A stretch of DNA of 27,424 bases from Phycisphaerae bacterium (GTDB lineage: Bacteria; Planctomycetota; Phycisphaerae; UBA1845; UTPLA1), in the NCBI GenBank assembly GCA_016935885.1, contig JAFGQA010000485.1, positions 1 through 27,424 on the forward strand, in the 5' to 3' direction. The stretch's first letter is position 1; each line of letters begins with the position of its first letter. The notes under the pieces are model-generated. The model had not been told where the DNA came from, searched no databases, and saw only the letters and a list, made by a program, of their open reading frames with translations. Positions 6,042-16,991 of the stretch are shown one piece after another. Both the position numbers and the translations under genes were made by a program.

Positions 6042-9000
6042 ATGTTGGCCAAGACGGAGATTCGCAATTTCGGCAGGCTCGGTGATGCATTGCCCATTCC
6101 GAACCTTATAGAAATCCAGGTCGGATCGTACAAACGATTCCTTCAGGCGAATGTTCCGCCGGGTGAACGAACGCCGACGGGGTTGGAAGGTCTCCTGAAG
6201 GAAGTGTTCCCGATTACAAGCTACGACGACAACATCACGCTGGAGTACCTCGACTACACTCTGGGAAAGCCGCGATACACGCCGGATGAGTGCCGTCAGT
6301 TGCGGTTGACCTACGGGATGCCGTTGCGGATCCGTTGCCGGCTTCACCGCAAGGACAAAGACGAGATCATCGAGGACAGAATCTATCTCGGCGAGATCCC
6401 GATCATGATCGGCGGTGGGGAGTTCATCATCAACGGGGCGGAGCGCGTGATCGTGTCGCAGCTCCACAGGTCGCCCGGCGTGGATTTCATCAAGGAGACG
6501 CTGGTAGCTAACCGCCCGTTGCACGCGTGCCGGATCATTCCTGAGCGTGGGAGTTGGATCGAGATCAACATCACGCGTCGCGATGTCGTCGTCGTGCGGA
6601 TCGATCAGTCGAGCAAGATACCGGCAACGTGTTTCCTTCGGGCGATGGACCCCAAGTACGGGCGGGATGAGGACATCATCCGCGCTTTCTACAAGACGAA
6701 GTCGATCCGGACGAGCAGCCTCAAGCCGGACATGTACGTCGTCTCAGATATCCCGAACGAGGAGGCGGAGGCGGAAGCGGGCGAAAGCGTCGAGCTTGAA
6801 CCGCTTGTACGTGCTGGCTGTCAGATCGGCGATGCGTTGGGGAGGATCCAGGCCGGCAGCGTCAAGCAGGTTGAGGTCATCGAACATGCCAGCGACCCAC
6901 TGATCCTGAACACCCTGGCGGAAGACAGCAGCCACAGCCACGAAGAGGGCCTGATGCGGATTTACAGGAGTCTGCGTCCAGGCAATCCGGCTCAACTCGA
7001 CAAGGCGGCCAAGCTGTTCCACGAGAAGTTCTACGACGAGAATCGGTATCGCCTGGGCAAGGTCGGCCGGTTTCGCATCAACCGCAAGTTCGGCTTGTCG
7101 ATCCCGGCGGCGCTGAACACGTTGACGGTCGCGGACTTCGTGGCGTGCTTGAAACACCTGCTGGATCTGCGGAGTCAGGAGCGTGTTGGATACTCTGTTC
7201 CACGCCGGATGCCTTTTGAGCTGTGTCTTTTGCGATGGACACGGGAGTTGAATGAGCAGATCAACTCGTACCAGCTCTTTAAGCACGAGTTGCAGGATCC
7301 GAAGGAAGGGGTCGCGCTGGGCCAGTTGGGCGCGATCAGGGAGGGCCGGAGGAAACTGCGCCCGGCGGACGTGATCAAGGAGATCGAGCGGCAGCTCCGA
7401 GCGCTCTCGGACGTGCCGACAGAGTGGGTACGGCCGACGTCGATTGACGTGGATGTCATGCGGCCGCTGCTGGGACGATCTCGGACAGATCGGGACGTTG
7501 AGATCACCAAGACGTCAAAGGACTACATCGTCGCGACCATCCGGAGCCGGGCGGGTCGCATCCTCGAGGGGATAGAACACTACATGGCGGCGGAGCGGTC
7601 GGACGGCCCGGAACGGGCGCAGCTCGACTTTATGAACTACTTTCCGTTGCCCGGCGTGATCTACACGTTCAACGAAAACGAGTCCAAGAGGCTGGCGGCG
7701 GCGCACGAGGCCGAGATCAAGGCAGAGTGGCGCGAGTTGTTTGGCAGTTCGGCCAAGCACCCGGCTTTCGAGTCTTCGGATTACGTCAAGAAGATGACGA
7801 GGCCGGAATCGGATGGCGAGGCGCCTTCGATCGGGAACGTATACGAGTATGCCTGGGAGCGGACGCGGGTCATCGTGTCGGAGGACGACATCGATCACCT
7901 GGGGAACCGTCGGTTGCGAACGATTGATGAGCTTGGCACGGACGAGATCCGCAAGGGCTTTTTGAAGCTCCGGCGCACGGTGCAGGAGCGCATGAGCATG
8001 AAGGACCCCGATCAGGTGGGGAAGATCGCTGAGTTGATTAACTCGAAGGCGATCTCCGGGGCAATCGAGTATTTCTTCGGTCGTGGGGAATTGTCGCAGG
8101 TCGTGGACCAGACGAATCCATTGAGCCAACTCACGCATGAGCGACGGCTGTCGGCGTTGGGGCCTGGCGGGCTGAATCGGAAGCGGGCGGGCTTCGAGGT
8201 GCGCGACGTTCACATCAGCCATTATGGCCGCATCTGCCCGATCGAGACTCCGGAGGGAACGAACATCGGGTTGATTGCCTCACTGAGCATCTACTCCACG
8301 GTCGACGAATACGGGTTCTTGATCACGCCTTATCGGCGCGTCGACAAGAACGGCCGCGTGAACGGGGACGTGGAGTTCTTGCGGGCGGACGAGGAGATGA
8401 AGACGGTCCTCGCCCCACCGGACGTGGTGGATCGTGCGACGGGCAAGGTGGTTGGCGATCACATCATGGCCCGTGCCCGTGGGGATCTGTCGACGGTGGA
8501 CCGCAAGGAAATCGAATACGTCGACATTTCACCCAAGCAGACGGTGGGTGTATCCGCGGCGTTGATTCCGTTCCTTGAGCACGACGACGCGAACCGGGCA
8601 CTGATGGGCTCGAACATGCAGCGTCAGGCGGTCCCGTTGTTGATCACGGAGCCGCCGGTCGTGGCGACTGGGATGGAACACGTCGTGGCGAACAACAGTG
8701 GGATGGTCGTTCTCGCGGCGCGGGACGGGACGGTGACGTATGTCGACGCCGAGAGGATCGTGCTCGACAACACGGACGAGTACGAATTGCGCAAGTTCCA
8801 GGGCCTGAACGAGCGGACATGTTTGAACCAGAAGCCGATCGTGAGGATGGGACAGAAGGTGAGGAAGGGGCAGATCATTGCCGATGGTCCGGCGTGCAAG
8901 GAAGGGGAGCTTGCGTTGGGCCGGAACGTGTTGGTGGCCTTCATGACTTACGACGGCTACAACTTCGAGGACGCCATCCTCGTTTCGGAGCGGCTGGTCC

Positions 9001-10526
9001 AGGCAGACACGTTCACCAGTATTCACATAGAAGAGCACGACGTGGAAATCCGCGAGACGAAGCTGGGGCGAGAGGAGTTCACGCGCGATATCCCGAACGT
9101 GTCGGAGCGTGCACTGATGAACCTGGACGAGGATGGCATCGTTCGGGTGGGCACGGAAGTTGGCCCTGGCGACATCCTGGTCGGGAAGGTATCACCCAAG
9201 AGCAAGAGCGAATTGAGCCCTGAGGAGAAGCTGTTACACGCGATCTTCGGCCGGGCGGGCGAGGACGTGAAGAACGACTCGCTCGAGGTCCCGAGCGGTG
9301 TGTCGGGCATTGTGATCGACGCCAAGCGGTTCAGCCGTCGGGCCAATCTGAGCGACGAGCAGAAGCGTGAGCTTCAGCGGCGTGTCGAGCTGTTCAGGCA
9401 GGCTGCGAATGCTCGGATCATCACGGTGTTTCGCCAAATGCTCAAGGAAATGGAGGAGGTGACCGGCCAGCCGATTGTCGACCCCAACACGAAGCAGGTG
9501 GTCGGCAAGAGCGAACTGAGCGAAGTCATCATGGAGCAGATTGGTGAACCGGGCAACTGGGCGTTCGATCTGAAGTGGGTGAAGCCGGCCGCCAAGCGGA
9601 GCGAGTGTGGACAGATTCACGAGCGCTACTGGTCTCGCATCGTTGAGCAGATCGAGGAGCGGGATCGCAAGGTGGCGCAGATGAAGCGTGGCGACGAGCT
9701 GCCGTCCGGCGTACTGGAGATGGTGAAGGTGTACACGGCCACGAAGCGGCAGCTTTCTGTGGGAGACAAGATGGCTGGGCGACATGGCAACAAGGGAGTG
9801 ATCGCAAAGATCCTGCCTGTGGAGGACATGCCGTTCCTTGAGGATGGGACGCCCGTAGATATCCTACTGAATCCGTTGGGCGTGCCGTCGCGGATGAACG
9901 TCGGGCAGATCCTGGAGACACACCTTGGCTGGGCGGCGAAGATTCTGGGCTTCCAGGCGGTCACGCCGGTGTTTGACGGCTGCCGGGAGGAGCAGTTGCA
10001 CGCCGCCGTGGAGGAGGCGAACCGAAAGGTGAAGGAGTCGGTCAAGGACCAGGAGGCGATCCAGAACGCCGATAGGAACAACCTGTTGATGAACGAGATG
10101 CCGTACGGGGGTAAGGTGCGGTTGTGCGACGGTCGAACCGGCGCTCCGTTCGATCAACCGGTCACGGTGGGGTACATTTACATGATGAAACTCCACCACC
10201 TGGTAGACGACAAGATCCACGCACGAGCGACCGGTCCGTACTCGCTGATCACTCAGCAGCCGCTGGGCGGCAAGGCTCGTACGGGTGGGCAGCGTTTCGG
10301 GGAGATGGAAGTGTGGGGCCTTGAGGCGTATGGCAGTGCCTACATCTTGCAGGAACTCCTGACGGTGAAATCGGACGATGTGGAAGGCCGTACGAAGATC
10401 TATGAGGCCATGGTGAAGGGCGAGAACACACTGGAAGCCGGCACGCCTGTATCGTTCGACGTGCTCTGCAACGAAATACGCGGCCTGGGCATGAACATTC
10501 GGCTTGAGAAAGGAAGGCTGATCTGA
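6042..10526 (+). CDS. rpoB: DNA-directed RNA polymerase subunit beta
   Basis: A 1494-residue beta subunit, longer than the usual 1150-1350 or so. It pairs with RpoC to form the catalytic cleft of RNA polymerase. ATG 6042 is preferred over TTG 6027 because GAAAGGG at 6030-6036 is well spaced. Conserved landmarks include [10 protein letters not shown] (from residue 615), the rifampicin-pocket region around residues 684-704, [25 protein letters not shown], and the C-terminal [19 protein letters not shown]. Pocket residues equivalent to E. coli D516, H526 and S531 are present (Asp689, His699, Ser704), while the F514 equivalent is Val687. Between LKHLLDLR (ending at residue 377) and [10 protein letters not shown] lies an insertion of about 237 residues where E. 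coli has about six. A segment equivalent to the E. coli SI2 insertion is also present. No L7/L12 gene precedes it; an acetyltransferase gene follows instead of rpoC. Confidence 0.98.
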   Translation: MLAKTEIRNFGRLGDALPIPNLIEIQVGSYKRFLQANVPPGERTPTGLEGLLKEVFPITSYDDNITLEYLDYTLGKPRYTPDECRQLRLTYGMPLRIRCRLHRKDKDEIIEDRIYLGEIPIMIGGGEFIINGAERVIVSQLHRSPGVDFIKETLVANRPLHACRIIPERGSWIEINITRRDVVVVRIDQSSKIPATCFLRAMDPKYGRDEDIIRAFYKTKSIRTSSLKPDMYVVSDIPNEEAEAEAGESVELEPLVRAGCQIGDALGRIQAGSVKQVEVIEHASDPLILNTLAEDSSHSHEEGLMRIYRSLRPGNPAQLDKAAKLFHEKFYDENRYRLGKVGRFRINRKFGLSIPAALNTLTVADFVACLKHLLDLRSQERVGYSVPRRMPFELCLLRWTRELNEQINSYQLFKHELQDPKEGVALGQLGAIREGRRKLRPADVIKEIERQLRALSDVPTEWVRPTSIDVDVMRPLLGRSRTDRDVEITKTSKDYIVATIRSRAGRILEGIEHYMAAERSDGPERAQLDFMNYFPLPGVIYTFNENESKRLAAAHEAEIKAEWRELFGSSAKHPAFESSDYVKKMTRPESDGEAPSIGNVYEYAWERTRVIVSEDDIDHLGNRRLRTIDELGTDEIRKGFLKLRRTVQERMSMKDPDQVGKIAELINSKAISGAIEYFFGRGELSQVVDQTNPLSQLTHERRLSALGPGGLNRKRAGFEVRDVHISHYGRICPIETPEGTNIGLIASLSIYSTVDEYGFLITPYRRVDKNGRVNGDVEFLRADEEMKTVLAPPDVVDRATGKVVGDHIMARARGDLSTVDRKEIEYVDISPKQTVGVSAALIPFLEHDDANRALMGSNMQRQAVPLLITEPPVVATGMEHVVANNSGMVVLAARDGTVTYVDAERIVLDNTDEYELRKFQGLNERTCLNQKPIVRMGQKVRKGQIIADGPACKEGELALGRNVLVAFMTYDGYNFEDAILVSERLVQADTFTSIHIEEHDVEIRETKLGREEFTRDIPNVSERALMNLDEDGIVRVGTEVGPGDILVGKVSPKSKSELSPEEKLLHAIFGRAGEDVKNDSLEVPSGVSGIVIDAKRFSRRANLSDEQKRELQRRVELFRQAANARIITVFRQMLKEMEEVTGQPIVDPNTKQVVGKSELSEVIMEQIGEPGNWAFDLKWVKPAAKRSECGQIHERYWSRIVEQIEERDRKVAQMKRGDELPSGVLEMVKVYTATKRQLSVGDKMAGRHGNKGVIAKILPVEDMPFLEDGTPVDILLNPLGVPSRMNVGQILETHLGWAAKILGFQAVTPVFDGCREEQLHAAVEEANRKVKESVKDQEAIQNADRNNLLMNEMPYGGKVRLCDGRTGAPFDQPVTVGYIYMMKLHHLVDDKIHARATGPYSLITQQPLGGKARTGGQRFGEMEVWGLEAYGSAYILQELLTVKSDDVEGRTKIYEAMVKGENTLEAGTPVSFDVLCNEIRGLGMNIRLEKGRLI

Positions 10527-10627
10527 CTAAGGACCGGGCACTGGAAACTGGAGGCCAAAAGGGAGAATCGTGGCGCGGATACCGTAGTTTCTAGGCTCTG
10601 GTCTCTGGTATCTAGGAGTGCCAGGTT

Positions 10628-11098
10628 ATGAGCGAGGACATCACTTTTGAAGTGGTCGGCAAGATCGACATCAGCGAACTGAAGGCGTTTTACGACGCCC
10701 AGGGTTCTGTCATGCCACAGTCGGTGGACAAGCTATCAAAGATGGTGGACAACTCGGTCTGCTTCGTGACGGCGCGTGATCCCAACGGCGAGGTCATCGG
10801 CGTCGCTCGGGGCGTAGCAGATGGTGTTCGCGGCTATTTGACGGAATGCAAGCTGGATCCGGCCAGGCAGGGTCCTGGTGCGGTGACGCACATCGACGGG
10901 CGCATCGAGCATGACCAGTTCGGGATCGCCAAGGAGATGGCCGAGCGGGTGATCCGGGCGCTCGCGGAGATGGGGTGCGAACGGATCGACGCCTCCGCTT
11001 ACGGGACGGAGGTGGACTTCTGTGAGGAGTTGGGATTCAAGCGCGCGGCGGGTATTGTGCCGATGACGCTGGACGTCGCCAGGCTCCAGAGGGGTTAG
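10628..11098 (+). CDS. GNAT-type N-acetyltransferase between rpoB and rpoC
   Basis: A 156-residue protein starting at ATG 10628, with AGGAG at 10614-10618. The order of segments fits a GNAT fold: an N-terminal helix pair, the strands VCFVTARDPNGEVIGVARGVADG, a strand at GYLTECKLDP, then a PARQGPG acetyl-CoA pyrophosphate loop, a helix AKEMAERVIRALAEMG, and a C-terminal CEELGFKRAAGIVPMTLD typical of the last GNAT strands. Between QGPG and the following helix there are about 15 extra residues (AVTHIDGRIEHDQF), which departs from the usual Q-x-x-G-x-G/A motif. The acetyl acceptor is unknown; a protein N-terminus or lysine, or a small metabolite, are all possible. It lies about 100 bases after rpoB and 215 before rpoC, on the same strand, so it is probably co-expressed with polymerase. 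Confidence 0.75.
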   Translation: MSEDITFEVVGKIDISELKAFYDAQGSVMPQSVDKLSKMVDNSVCFVTARDPNGEVIGVARGVADGVRGYLTECKLDPARQGPGAVTHIDGRIEHDQFGIAKEMAERVIRALAEMGCERIDASAYGTEVDFCEELGFKRAAGIVPMTLDVARLQRG

Positions 11099-11313
11099 GA
11101 GTCGCGCAGGAATAACGTAAATGGTTGATCCGCCAAACGGCAAGCCAGCAGGCCAGCCAAGTGGCACAATCGCTCAAGTCGTTTCTGCGTGGCGCCTGAG
11201 TGTTCACCGAGGATTGTCGCCAGCCGGCGGCGTTTCCAAGGATTATCAAGGTGCCGACAGGCTCTATGACGGGTAGCCGCAACGGCGCCATTTCACGATG
11301 AGGACGGAAGTTC
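11099..11313 (+). other. Spacer upstream of rpoC
   Basis: No gene is visible in these 215 bases. A GGCAAGCCAGCAGGCCAGCC stretch around 11139-11158 resembles the GC-rich hairpin cores of the intergenic repeats here, but it lacks the terminal repeats. No clear promoter was found. Confidence 0.3.
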
Positions 11314-14300
11314 ATGGCTGAGAGCATCTACGACCGCGTCAACGACTACGGTTCCGTAAAGATTTCTCTGGCGTCGCCGAACGACATCCGGTCGTGGTCT
11401 TATGGTGAGGTCCGCAAGCCGGAGACAATCAACTATCGCACATATCGTGCCGAGAAGGATGGTCTGTTTTGCGAGCGCATCTTTGGTCCGGAGCGCGACT
11501 GGGAATGCTCTTGCGGGAAGTACAAGGGCACGAAGCACAAGGGGATGATCTGTGACCGTTGCGGCGTGAAGGTCACCCACAGCCGTGTGCGGCGCAAACG
11601 GATGGGGCACATCAACCTGGCGGCACCGATCGTCCACATCTGGTTCTTCAAAGCGATGCCGTCGCGGTTGGGCACGCTGCTGAACATGCGGACGGCGGAT
11701 TTGGAGAAGGTGGTCTATTTCCAGGACTACGCGGTCGTTGATCCCGGCGAAACGCCACTGAAGATCGGCCAGATCCTCTCGGAGGAGGAGTACCGGAACG
11801 CCACTGAGAAGTTCGGGGACAACTTCACGGCGCAGGTTGGGGCGGAGGCGATCAAGAGTCTGCTCAAACACCTGGATTTGAAGGCGCTGAGTGACGAACT
11901 GCGCGACGCCATCACCAAGACGAATAGCAAACAGAAGATCAAGGATCTTTCCAAGCGGCTGAAGATCGTCGAGAACCTCAGGAACAGTTGCAACGATCCG
12001 ACCTGGATGGTGATGGACGTGATCCCGGTGATACCGCCGGACCTGCGGCCGCTGGTGCTGCTGGAGAGCGGGAACTTCGCAACCAGCGATTTGAACGACT
12101 TGTACCGCCGGATCATCAACCGGAACAACCGTCTGAAGAAGCTGATCGACCTGAATGCACCCGAGGTCATCATCCGGAACGAGAAGCGGATGTTGCAGCA
12201 GGCGGTGGATGCGCTGTTCGATAACGGGCGGTGCCGGCGGCCGGTGCTCGGCTCGTCGAATCGCCCGTTGAAATCGATGACAGACATGATCAAGGGCAAG
12301 CAGGGACGGTTCCGGGAGAACCTTCTTGGCAAGCGCGTGGACTACTCGGCGCGCAGCGTGATCGTCGTGGGGCCCGAGTTGGAGCTTCACCAATGCGGGC
12401 TGCCGAAGAAGATCGCCTTGGAGTTGTATCAACCGTTCATCATTCGCTGCCTGAAGGACCGGGGGCTGGCCGACACGATCAAGTCCGCGAAGAAGATGCT
12501 CGAGCGGCGGGACCAGGAAATCTGGGACATCCTGGAGGAGGTCATCTATCAGCACCCGGTGATGCTAAACCGTGCCCCGACGCTGCACCGAATGGGCATT
12601 CAGGCGTTCGAGCCGGTCCTGGTGGAGGGCAATGCGATCAAGATCCACCCACTGGTCTGCAAGGGGTTCAACGCGGACTTCGACGGGGACCAGATGGCGG
12701 TTCACCTGCCGTTGTCGATCGAGGCCCAGGCCGAGGCCCACGTCCTGATGATGGCGACCAACAACATCTTCAGCCCGGCCAGCGGCTCGCCCATCATGTC
12801 CCCCAGCCAGGACATCGTGATGGGGGTTTTCTATCTGACGTGCGACTATGGTGAGACGGGTGAGCAGAAGCCGAAGCGGAGCTTCAAGGACGCCACGGAA
12901 GCGATGATGGCATACGAACTCGGGAAGATCGCCGTTCACGAGAGGATCCGAGTTCGGGTTGTCCAGGACAAGATCGTCGAGGGGCACAAGGAGATGGCCA
13001 AGGACGTGCCGGCCAGCAGGGTGATCGTCACCACCGTCGGGCGTCTGATCTTCAACAGCATTCTTCCAGAGAGGATGCCGTTCCACAACTACCCGCTGAG
13101 CCAGAAGGGTGCGGCGCGCGTGATTGCGGATTGCTACGAGTCCCGTGGCCGTGGGGTCACCATCGGTTTCCTCGACCGGATCAAGGAACTGGGGTTCAAG
13201 CGCAGCACGCTTGCCGGGCTGTCGTTTGGCTTGACGGATATGCGGATCCCGGAGAAGAAGAAGGCCATCATCGACGAGGCCCAGAAGCGAGTGGACCGGA
13301 TCGGGCGAGCCTTCCAACAGGGCGCGATCACCGACATGGAGCGTTACAACGCGCTCATCGACATCTGGGTGCACGTGCGTGAGGCGGTCACGGAAGCGAT
13401 GATGGCCAACCTGAAGAGCGACTACCGGGACGAGAACCTGCGCTATGTCGCCCCGGGCGACGCCGGTGCGAAGCGATATTTGAACCCGATCTACTTGATG
13501 AGCGATTCCGGCGCCCGCGGCAGTGTGGATCAGATCCGGCAACTCGCGGGCATGCGGGCGTTGATGGCCAAGCCGTCAGGCGAGATCATCGAAACACCGA
13601 TCAAGGCGAACTTCCGCGAGGGTCTATCGGTCTTGGAGTACTTCAGTTCCACGCACGGCGCCCGCAAAGGCCTCGCGGACACCGCCCTCAAGACCGCAGA
13701 CAGCGGATATCTAACTCGCAAGCTCGCCGACGTCGCCCAGAACCTGATCGTCAACCGTGAGGACTGTGGCACGATCAACGGCATCACCAAGGGCGTTCTG
13801 TACAAGGGCGAAGAAGTTGACATTCTTCTCTCAGAGTCGATCGTCGGCCGCGTGGCCCGTGATACGATCCGCCACCCAGTCACCGATGAAATCATCGTCA
13901 AGGAGAACGAGACGATCAGCCTGCCCACCGCCCGTCGGATCGAGGGCTCTCCCGCCGAGGGGGGGCTGGGTCTAGAGACGATCCGCGTGCGCAGTCCCCT
14001 GACCTGTGAAAGCCCCCACGGCATCTGTGAGAAATGCTACGGCGTGGACCTATCCACGGGCCGGTTGGTCGAGGAGGGCATGGCGGTGGGCATCATCGCC
14101 GCTCAGTCGATCGGCGAGCCTGGGACGCAGCTCACAATGCGGACGTTCCATGTCGGCGGCGTGGCCAGCCGAGCGGTGATCGAGAACAGCATCAAGTGCA
14201 TCAGCGGTGGAACCGTTGTGTTCCATGACCTGAACGTGGTCGAATTCGAGGACCCCCAGGGGCCCCAGGGGGACCCCCAGACGAAGACCACGTCGCTCAT

Positions 14301-15864
14301 CGTACTCAAGAGAAACGGCGAGTTGGCGATCCACGACGACAAGGGCCGTGAGGTTGAGCGGTACAAGATCCCGTACGGTGCTCGCGTGCATGCGAGAGAG
14401 GGCGAGACGGTCGCACCCCGCCAAGTGATTACGACCTGGGATCCCTACTTGACGCCGATCCTGGCGGAGGCGGCAGGTTTCATCCGCCTCCAGGACATCC
14501 TCGAAGGCGAAACGGTCCGTCTGGAGGCCGAGGCACAGGCCTCCAAGTACGTGGTGGTCGAGCACCGGGGCGATAAGAACCCGCAGATTGTCATCGAGGA
14601 CAAGAACGGCAAGATCCTTGAGTACCACTACTTGCCCGCCAAGGCTCGCATCGAGGTTGCCGAGGGCGACGAGATCAAGCCAGGATGGCTGTTGGCACGG
14701 CGTCCACGGGAGTTGGGGGGTGCGCAAGACATCGTCGGCGGCTTGCCCCGCGTGACGGAGATCTTCGAGGCGCGCAAGCCGAAGGAGCCGGCTGTGATGG
14801 CGGAAATGTCCGGCACGGTGGAGATCCGAAGTGACAAGCGTCGCGGGAAGATGACGATCGTGGTGCATCCCGACAGCAAGGACCTCGAGCCGCGAGATCA
14901 CCACGTGCCGCAGGACAAGCACCTGCTGGTGCATTCCGGGGACCGCGTGGAAGCGGGTGATCCCCTGTGTGAGGGTCCGCTCGTGCCGCACGACATCTTG
15001 GCGATCAAGGGCGAGGAGTCCTTGCAGAGCTACCTGCTGAATGAGGTCCAATCGGTGTACCGATCGCAGAACGTGGGCATCAACGACAAACACATCGAGG
15101 TGATCCTGAGCCAGATGCTCCGCAAGGTCCGTGTCGAGCAGCCGGGTGACTCCAGCTTCCTGCCGAACGAGGTGCTGGACAAGTTCAAGTTCCGGGAAGA
15201 GAACCAACGGCTGGCGAAGAGTGTGAGGATCACGGACCCAGGGGATTCGGAATACTCGGTGGGCGAGATCGTCAGCAAGGAGGCATTAAACGGCACCAAT
15301 GAGGCCCTCGAGGAGGGTGACAAGGCACCTGCCAAGGGGCGCAGGCCGAGGCCGGCAACGGCGTCCGCCATCCTGCTGGGGATCACCAAGGCGGCACTGT
15401 CGAGCGAGTCGTTCATTTCGGCGGCAAGCTTCCAGGAGACGACGAAGATCTTGACGGAAGCGGCCCTGAGCAGCCTGACGGATCCGCTGGCGGGCCTCAA
15501 AGAGAACGTGATCTTGGGGCGTTTGATTCCGGCTGGCACGGCGTTCAAGCAGCACATGGAGATGTCGGTCGCCCACCTGGGCGAGGTGATCGAGGAGGAG
15601 GTACCCGAAGTCCGCATGCCCGAGCTGCCGGGCGAGGCAGCCGGAGCGCCGAGACCGGGCGTTGAGATCGTGGGGGCTGATGATGAGCGGCTCTCAGGCG
15701 TGGATGGGGATGGCGGTGCGGAGGCGGAGGGCGCAGTGCAGGGCGAAGCCTCGGAGGCGGACGATTCGATGCCGTCGGTGACGACCGCTATTGGAAGCAT
15801 GGGCGTGGAGGCCGAGCAGGTTGAGGATTCGGCACGGGCGGAATCGTCGGGGCCCTTGAGTTGA
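11314..15864 (+). CDS. rpoC: DNA-directed RNA polymerase subunit beta-prime
   Basis: A 1516-residue beta-prime subunit starting at ATG 11314 with a GGAAG site just upstream. The first zinc site is Cys65, Cys67, Cys80 and Cys83. The catalytic Mg-binding NADFDGD is at 453-459. The second zinc site is Cys818, Cys898, Cys905 and Cys908. Trigger-loop residues are around [16 protein letters not shown]. After that motif comes an SI3-like insertion resuming at [19 protein letters not shown], as in proteobacterial and PVC polymerases. Within SI3 there is a short Gly-Pro-Gln-rich repeat coded by a C/G-run stretch around 14252-14280. Beyond the conserved C-terminal end, roughly residues 1430-1516 form an acidic Gly/Ala/Glu/Ser-rich tail that looks disordered. 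rpsL follows after 84 bases. Confidence 0.98.
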   Translation: MAESIYDRVNDYGSVKISLASPNDIRSWSYGEVRKPETINYRTYRAEKDGLFCERIFGPERDWECSCGKYKGTKHKGMICDRCGVKVTHSRVRRKRMGHINLAAPIVHIWFFKAMPSRLGTLLNMRTADLEKVVYFQDYAVVDPGETPLKIGQILSEEEYRNATEKFGDNFTAQVGAEAIKSLLKHLDLKALSDELRDAITKTNSKQKIKDLSKRLKIVENLRNSCNDPTWMVMDVIPVIPPDLRPLVLLESGNFATSDLNDLYRRIINRNNRLKKLIDLNAPEVIIRNEKRMLQQAVDALFDNGRCRRPVLGSSNRPLKSMTDMIKGKQGRFRENLLGKRVDYSARSVIVVGPELELHQCGLPKKIALELYQPFIIRCLKDRGLADTIKSAKKMLERRDQEIWDILEEVIYQHPVMLNRAPTLHRMGIQAFEPVLVEGNAIKIHPLVCKGFNADFDGDQMAVHLPLSIEAQAEAHVLMMATNNIFSPASGSPIMSPSQDIVMGVFYLTCDYGETGEQKPKRSFKDATEAMMAYELGKIAVHERIRVRVVQDKIVEGHKEMAKDVPASRVIVTTVGRLIFNSILPERMPFHNYPLSQKGAARVIADCYESRGRGVTIGFLDRIKELGFKRSTLAGLSFGLTDMRIPEKKKAIIDEAQKRVDRIGRAFQQGAITDMERYNALIDIWVHVREAVTEAMMANLKSDYRDENLRYVAPGDAGAKRYLNPIYLMSDSGARGSVDQIRQLAGMRALMAKPSGEIIETPIKANFREGLSVLEYFSSTHGARKGLADTALKTADSGYLTRKLADVAQNLIVNREDCGTINGITKGVLYKGEEVDILLSESIVGRVARDTIRHPVTDEIIVKENETISLPTARRIEGSPAEGGLGLETIRVRSPLTCESPHGICEKCYGVDLSTGRLVEEGMAVGIIAAQSIGEPGTQLTMRTFHVGGVASRAVIENSIKCISGGTVVFHDLNVVEFEDPQGPQGDPQTKTTSLIVLKRNGELAIHDDKGREVERYKIPYGARVHAREGETVAPRQVITTWDPYLTPILAEAAGFIRLQDILEGETVRLEAEAQASKYVVVEHRGDKNPQIVIEDKNGKILEYHYLPAKARIEVAEGDEIKPGWLLARRPRELGGAQDIVGGLPRVTEIFEARKPKEPAVMAEMSGTVEIRSDKRRGKMTIVVHPDSKDLEPRDHHVPQDKHLLVHSGDRVEAGDPLCEGPLVPHDILAIKGEESLQSYLLNEVQSVYRSQNVGINDKHIEVILSQMLRKVRVEQPGDSSFLPNEVLDKFKFREENQRLAKSVRITDPGDSEYSVGEIVSKEALNGTNEALEEGDKAPAKGRRPRPATASAILLGITKAALSSESFISAASFQETTKILTEAALSSLTDPLAGLKENVILGRLIPAGTAFKQHMEMSVAHLGEVIEEEVPEVRMPELPGEAAGAPRPGVEIVGADDERLSGVDGDGGAEAEGAVQGEASEADDSMPSVTTAIGSMGVEAEQVEDSARAESSGPLS

Positions 15865-15948
15865 CGAACGGGTCGGATTCCGCGTAGAGTATGAGGTTCG
15901 CTTCTGGCGTTCAGGGCGGCCGTGTGGTCGAGTGTAATTGAGGTTGCA

Positions 15949-16344
15949 ATGCCAACGATCAACCAACTGTGTAGGCATCCTCGGCAGACGGAGCCGAAGA
16001 AATCGAAATCGCGCGACATTGAGGACTGTCCTCAGAAACGCGGCGTCTGTTTGATTGTGAAGACGATGACCCCCAAGAAACCGAACTCGGCCCTGCGGAA
16101 GGTTGCCCGTGTCCGGTTATCGAATAAGAAGGAAGTCACCGCGTACATCGGCGGCATCGGCCACAACTTGCAGGAGCACTCCATCGTGCTCGTTCGAGGC
16201 GGTCGTGTTCGGGACTTACCTGGCATTCGCTACCACATCGTCCGTGGCGTCCTGGATTGTGTTGCCGTTGAGGACCAGGACAAATTCGGCGTTCGGCGGG
16301 CCAGGGGCCGGAGCAAGTACGGCACAAAGCGGCGCAAGAAGTGA
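15949..16344 (+). CDS. rpsL: 30S ribosomal protein S12
   Basis: A 131-residue S12 that sits in the 30S decoding centre. ATG 15949 gives the standard MPTINQL start, with TTGAGG ending five bases before it. The upstream GTG at 15922 would add nine non-family residues. Family landmarks are [54 protein letters not shown] and RSKYG. Numbering matches E. coli through this region: Lys43 is conserved, but residue 88 is Arg (codon CGG) where E. coli has Lys. Asp89, the residue methylthiolated by RimO in E. coli, is retained. The segment between IVRGVLDC and RSKYG is several residues longer than in E. coli. Confidence 0.98.
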   Translation: MPTINQLCRHPRQTEPKKSKSRDIEDCPQKRGVCLIVKTMTPKKPNSALRKVARVRLSNKKEVTAYIGGIGHNLQEHSIVLVRGGRVRDLPGIRYHIVRGVLDCVAVEDQDKFGVRRARGRSKYGTKRRKK

Positions 16345-16355
16345 TTGAGGAATCG

Positions 16356-16479
16356 GAGGATTCAACGGTCCAGGAGTCTGGGGTCCGATGTGTGACGCGT
16401 GCTGACGAAGGCGTCAGGTGTAGGGGCAATGCCGGTAGTCTCCGCTTGAATCCCTGAATGCTCGGCCCCTTGAATCCTC
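16356..16479 (+). promoter_or_regulatory. Long-range inverted repeat in the rpsL-rpsG spacer
   Basis: GAGGATTCAA (16356-16365) is a perfect 10-bp reverse complement of TTGAATCCTC (16470-16479), which directly abuts the rpsG ribosome-binding site AGGAAGG (16480-16486). In E. coli, S7 represses its operon by binding the rpsL-rpsG spacer, so this pairing could be a comparable control element. The spacer also repeats CTTGAATCC at 16445-16453 and 16469-16477, so it may instead be simple repeat sequence. Confidence 0.3.
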
Positions 16480-16492
16480 AGGAAGGAACAAC

Positions 16493-16969
16493 ATGGGTTA
16501 CAAGAGATGGACCGCCTCGGCGGATCAGCTTCGTCCTGACCCGACGTACGACAGTCGGTTGGCGTCCAAGTTCATAAACTGCATAATGTGGGATGGGAAG
16601 AAGACGGTTGCCCAGCGGATCTTCTACAGCGCCCTGGACATCATCCGTGAGAGGATCAAGGACGCATCACCGATCGAGGTCTTCGAGACGGCAATCGGAA
16701 ACGTCAAGCCGAGGATCCAGATTCGCAGTAAGCGGGTCGGTGGTAGCAACTACCAGGTACCCACACCTGTCAGCACCAAGCGGGCCCAGGCGTTGGCGAT
16801 TCGTTGGGTGATTGAGGCTGCCCGAGCGAAGAAGGGCCGCGCGATGGATCAACGCCTAGCGGCTGAGCTAGCGGATGCCTACAACCAACAGGGTACGGCG
16901 ATCACCACCAGGGAGAACGTCCACCGCATGGCTGAGGCCAATAAGGCGTTCGCGCACTTCGCTTGGTAG
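16493..16969 (+). CDS. rpsG: 30S ribosomal protein S7
   Basis: A 158-residue S7, the usual length. It nucleates assembly of the 30S head by binding 16S rRNA and lies near the E and P sites. ATG 16493 follows AGGAAGG by six bases. Family features are the [22 protein letters not shown] segment, the helix [43 protein letters not shown], the [14 protein letters not shown] segment, and the C-terminal [19 protein letters not shown]. The typical order rpsL-rpsG is kept, but the elongation factor genes that usually follow (fusA, tuf) are not here. The next gene is groEL, about 790 bases away. Confidence 0.98.
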   Translation: MGYKRWTASADQLRPDPTYDSRLASKFINCIMWDGKKTVAQRIFYSALDIIRERIKDASPIEVFETAIGNVKPRIQIRSKRVGGSNYQVPTPVSTKRAQALAIRWVIEAARAKKGRAMDQRLAAELADAYNQQGTAITTRENVHRMAEANKAFAHFAW

Positions 16970-16991
16970 ACTCGCCTTTTGACAAGGAGTC

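Noticed and set aside
11293..12555. 420-residue reverse-strand open frame
   Set aside because: It lies entirely antisense to rpoC; such long shadows are common in high-GC genes.
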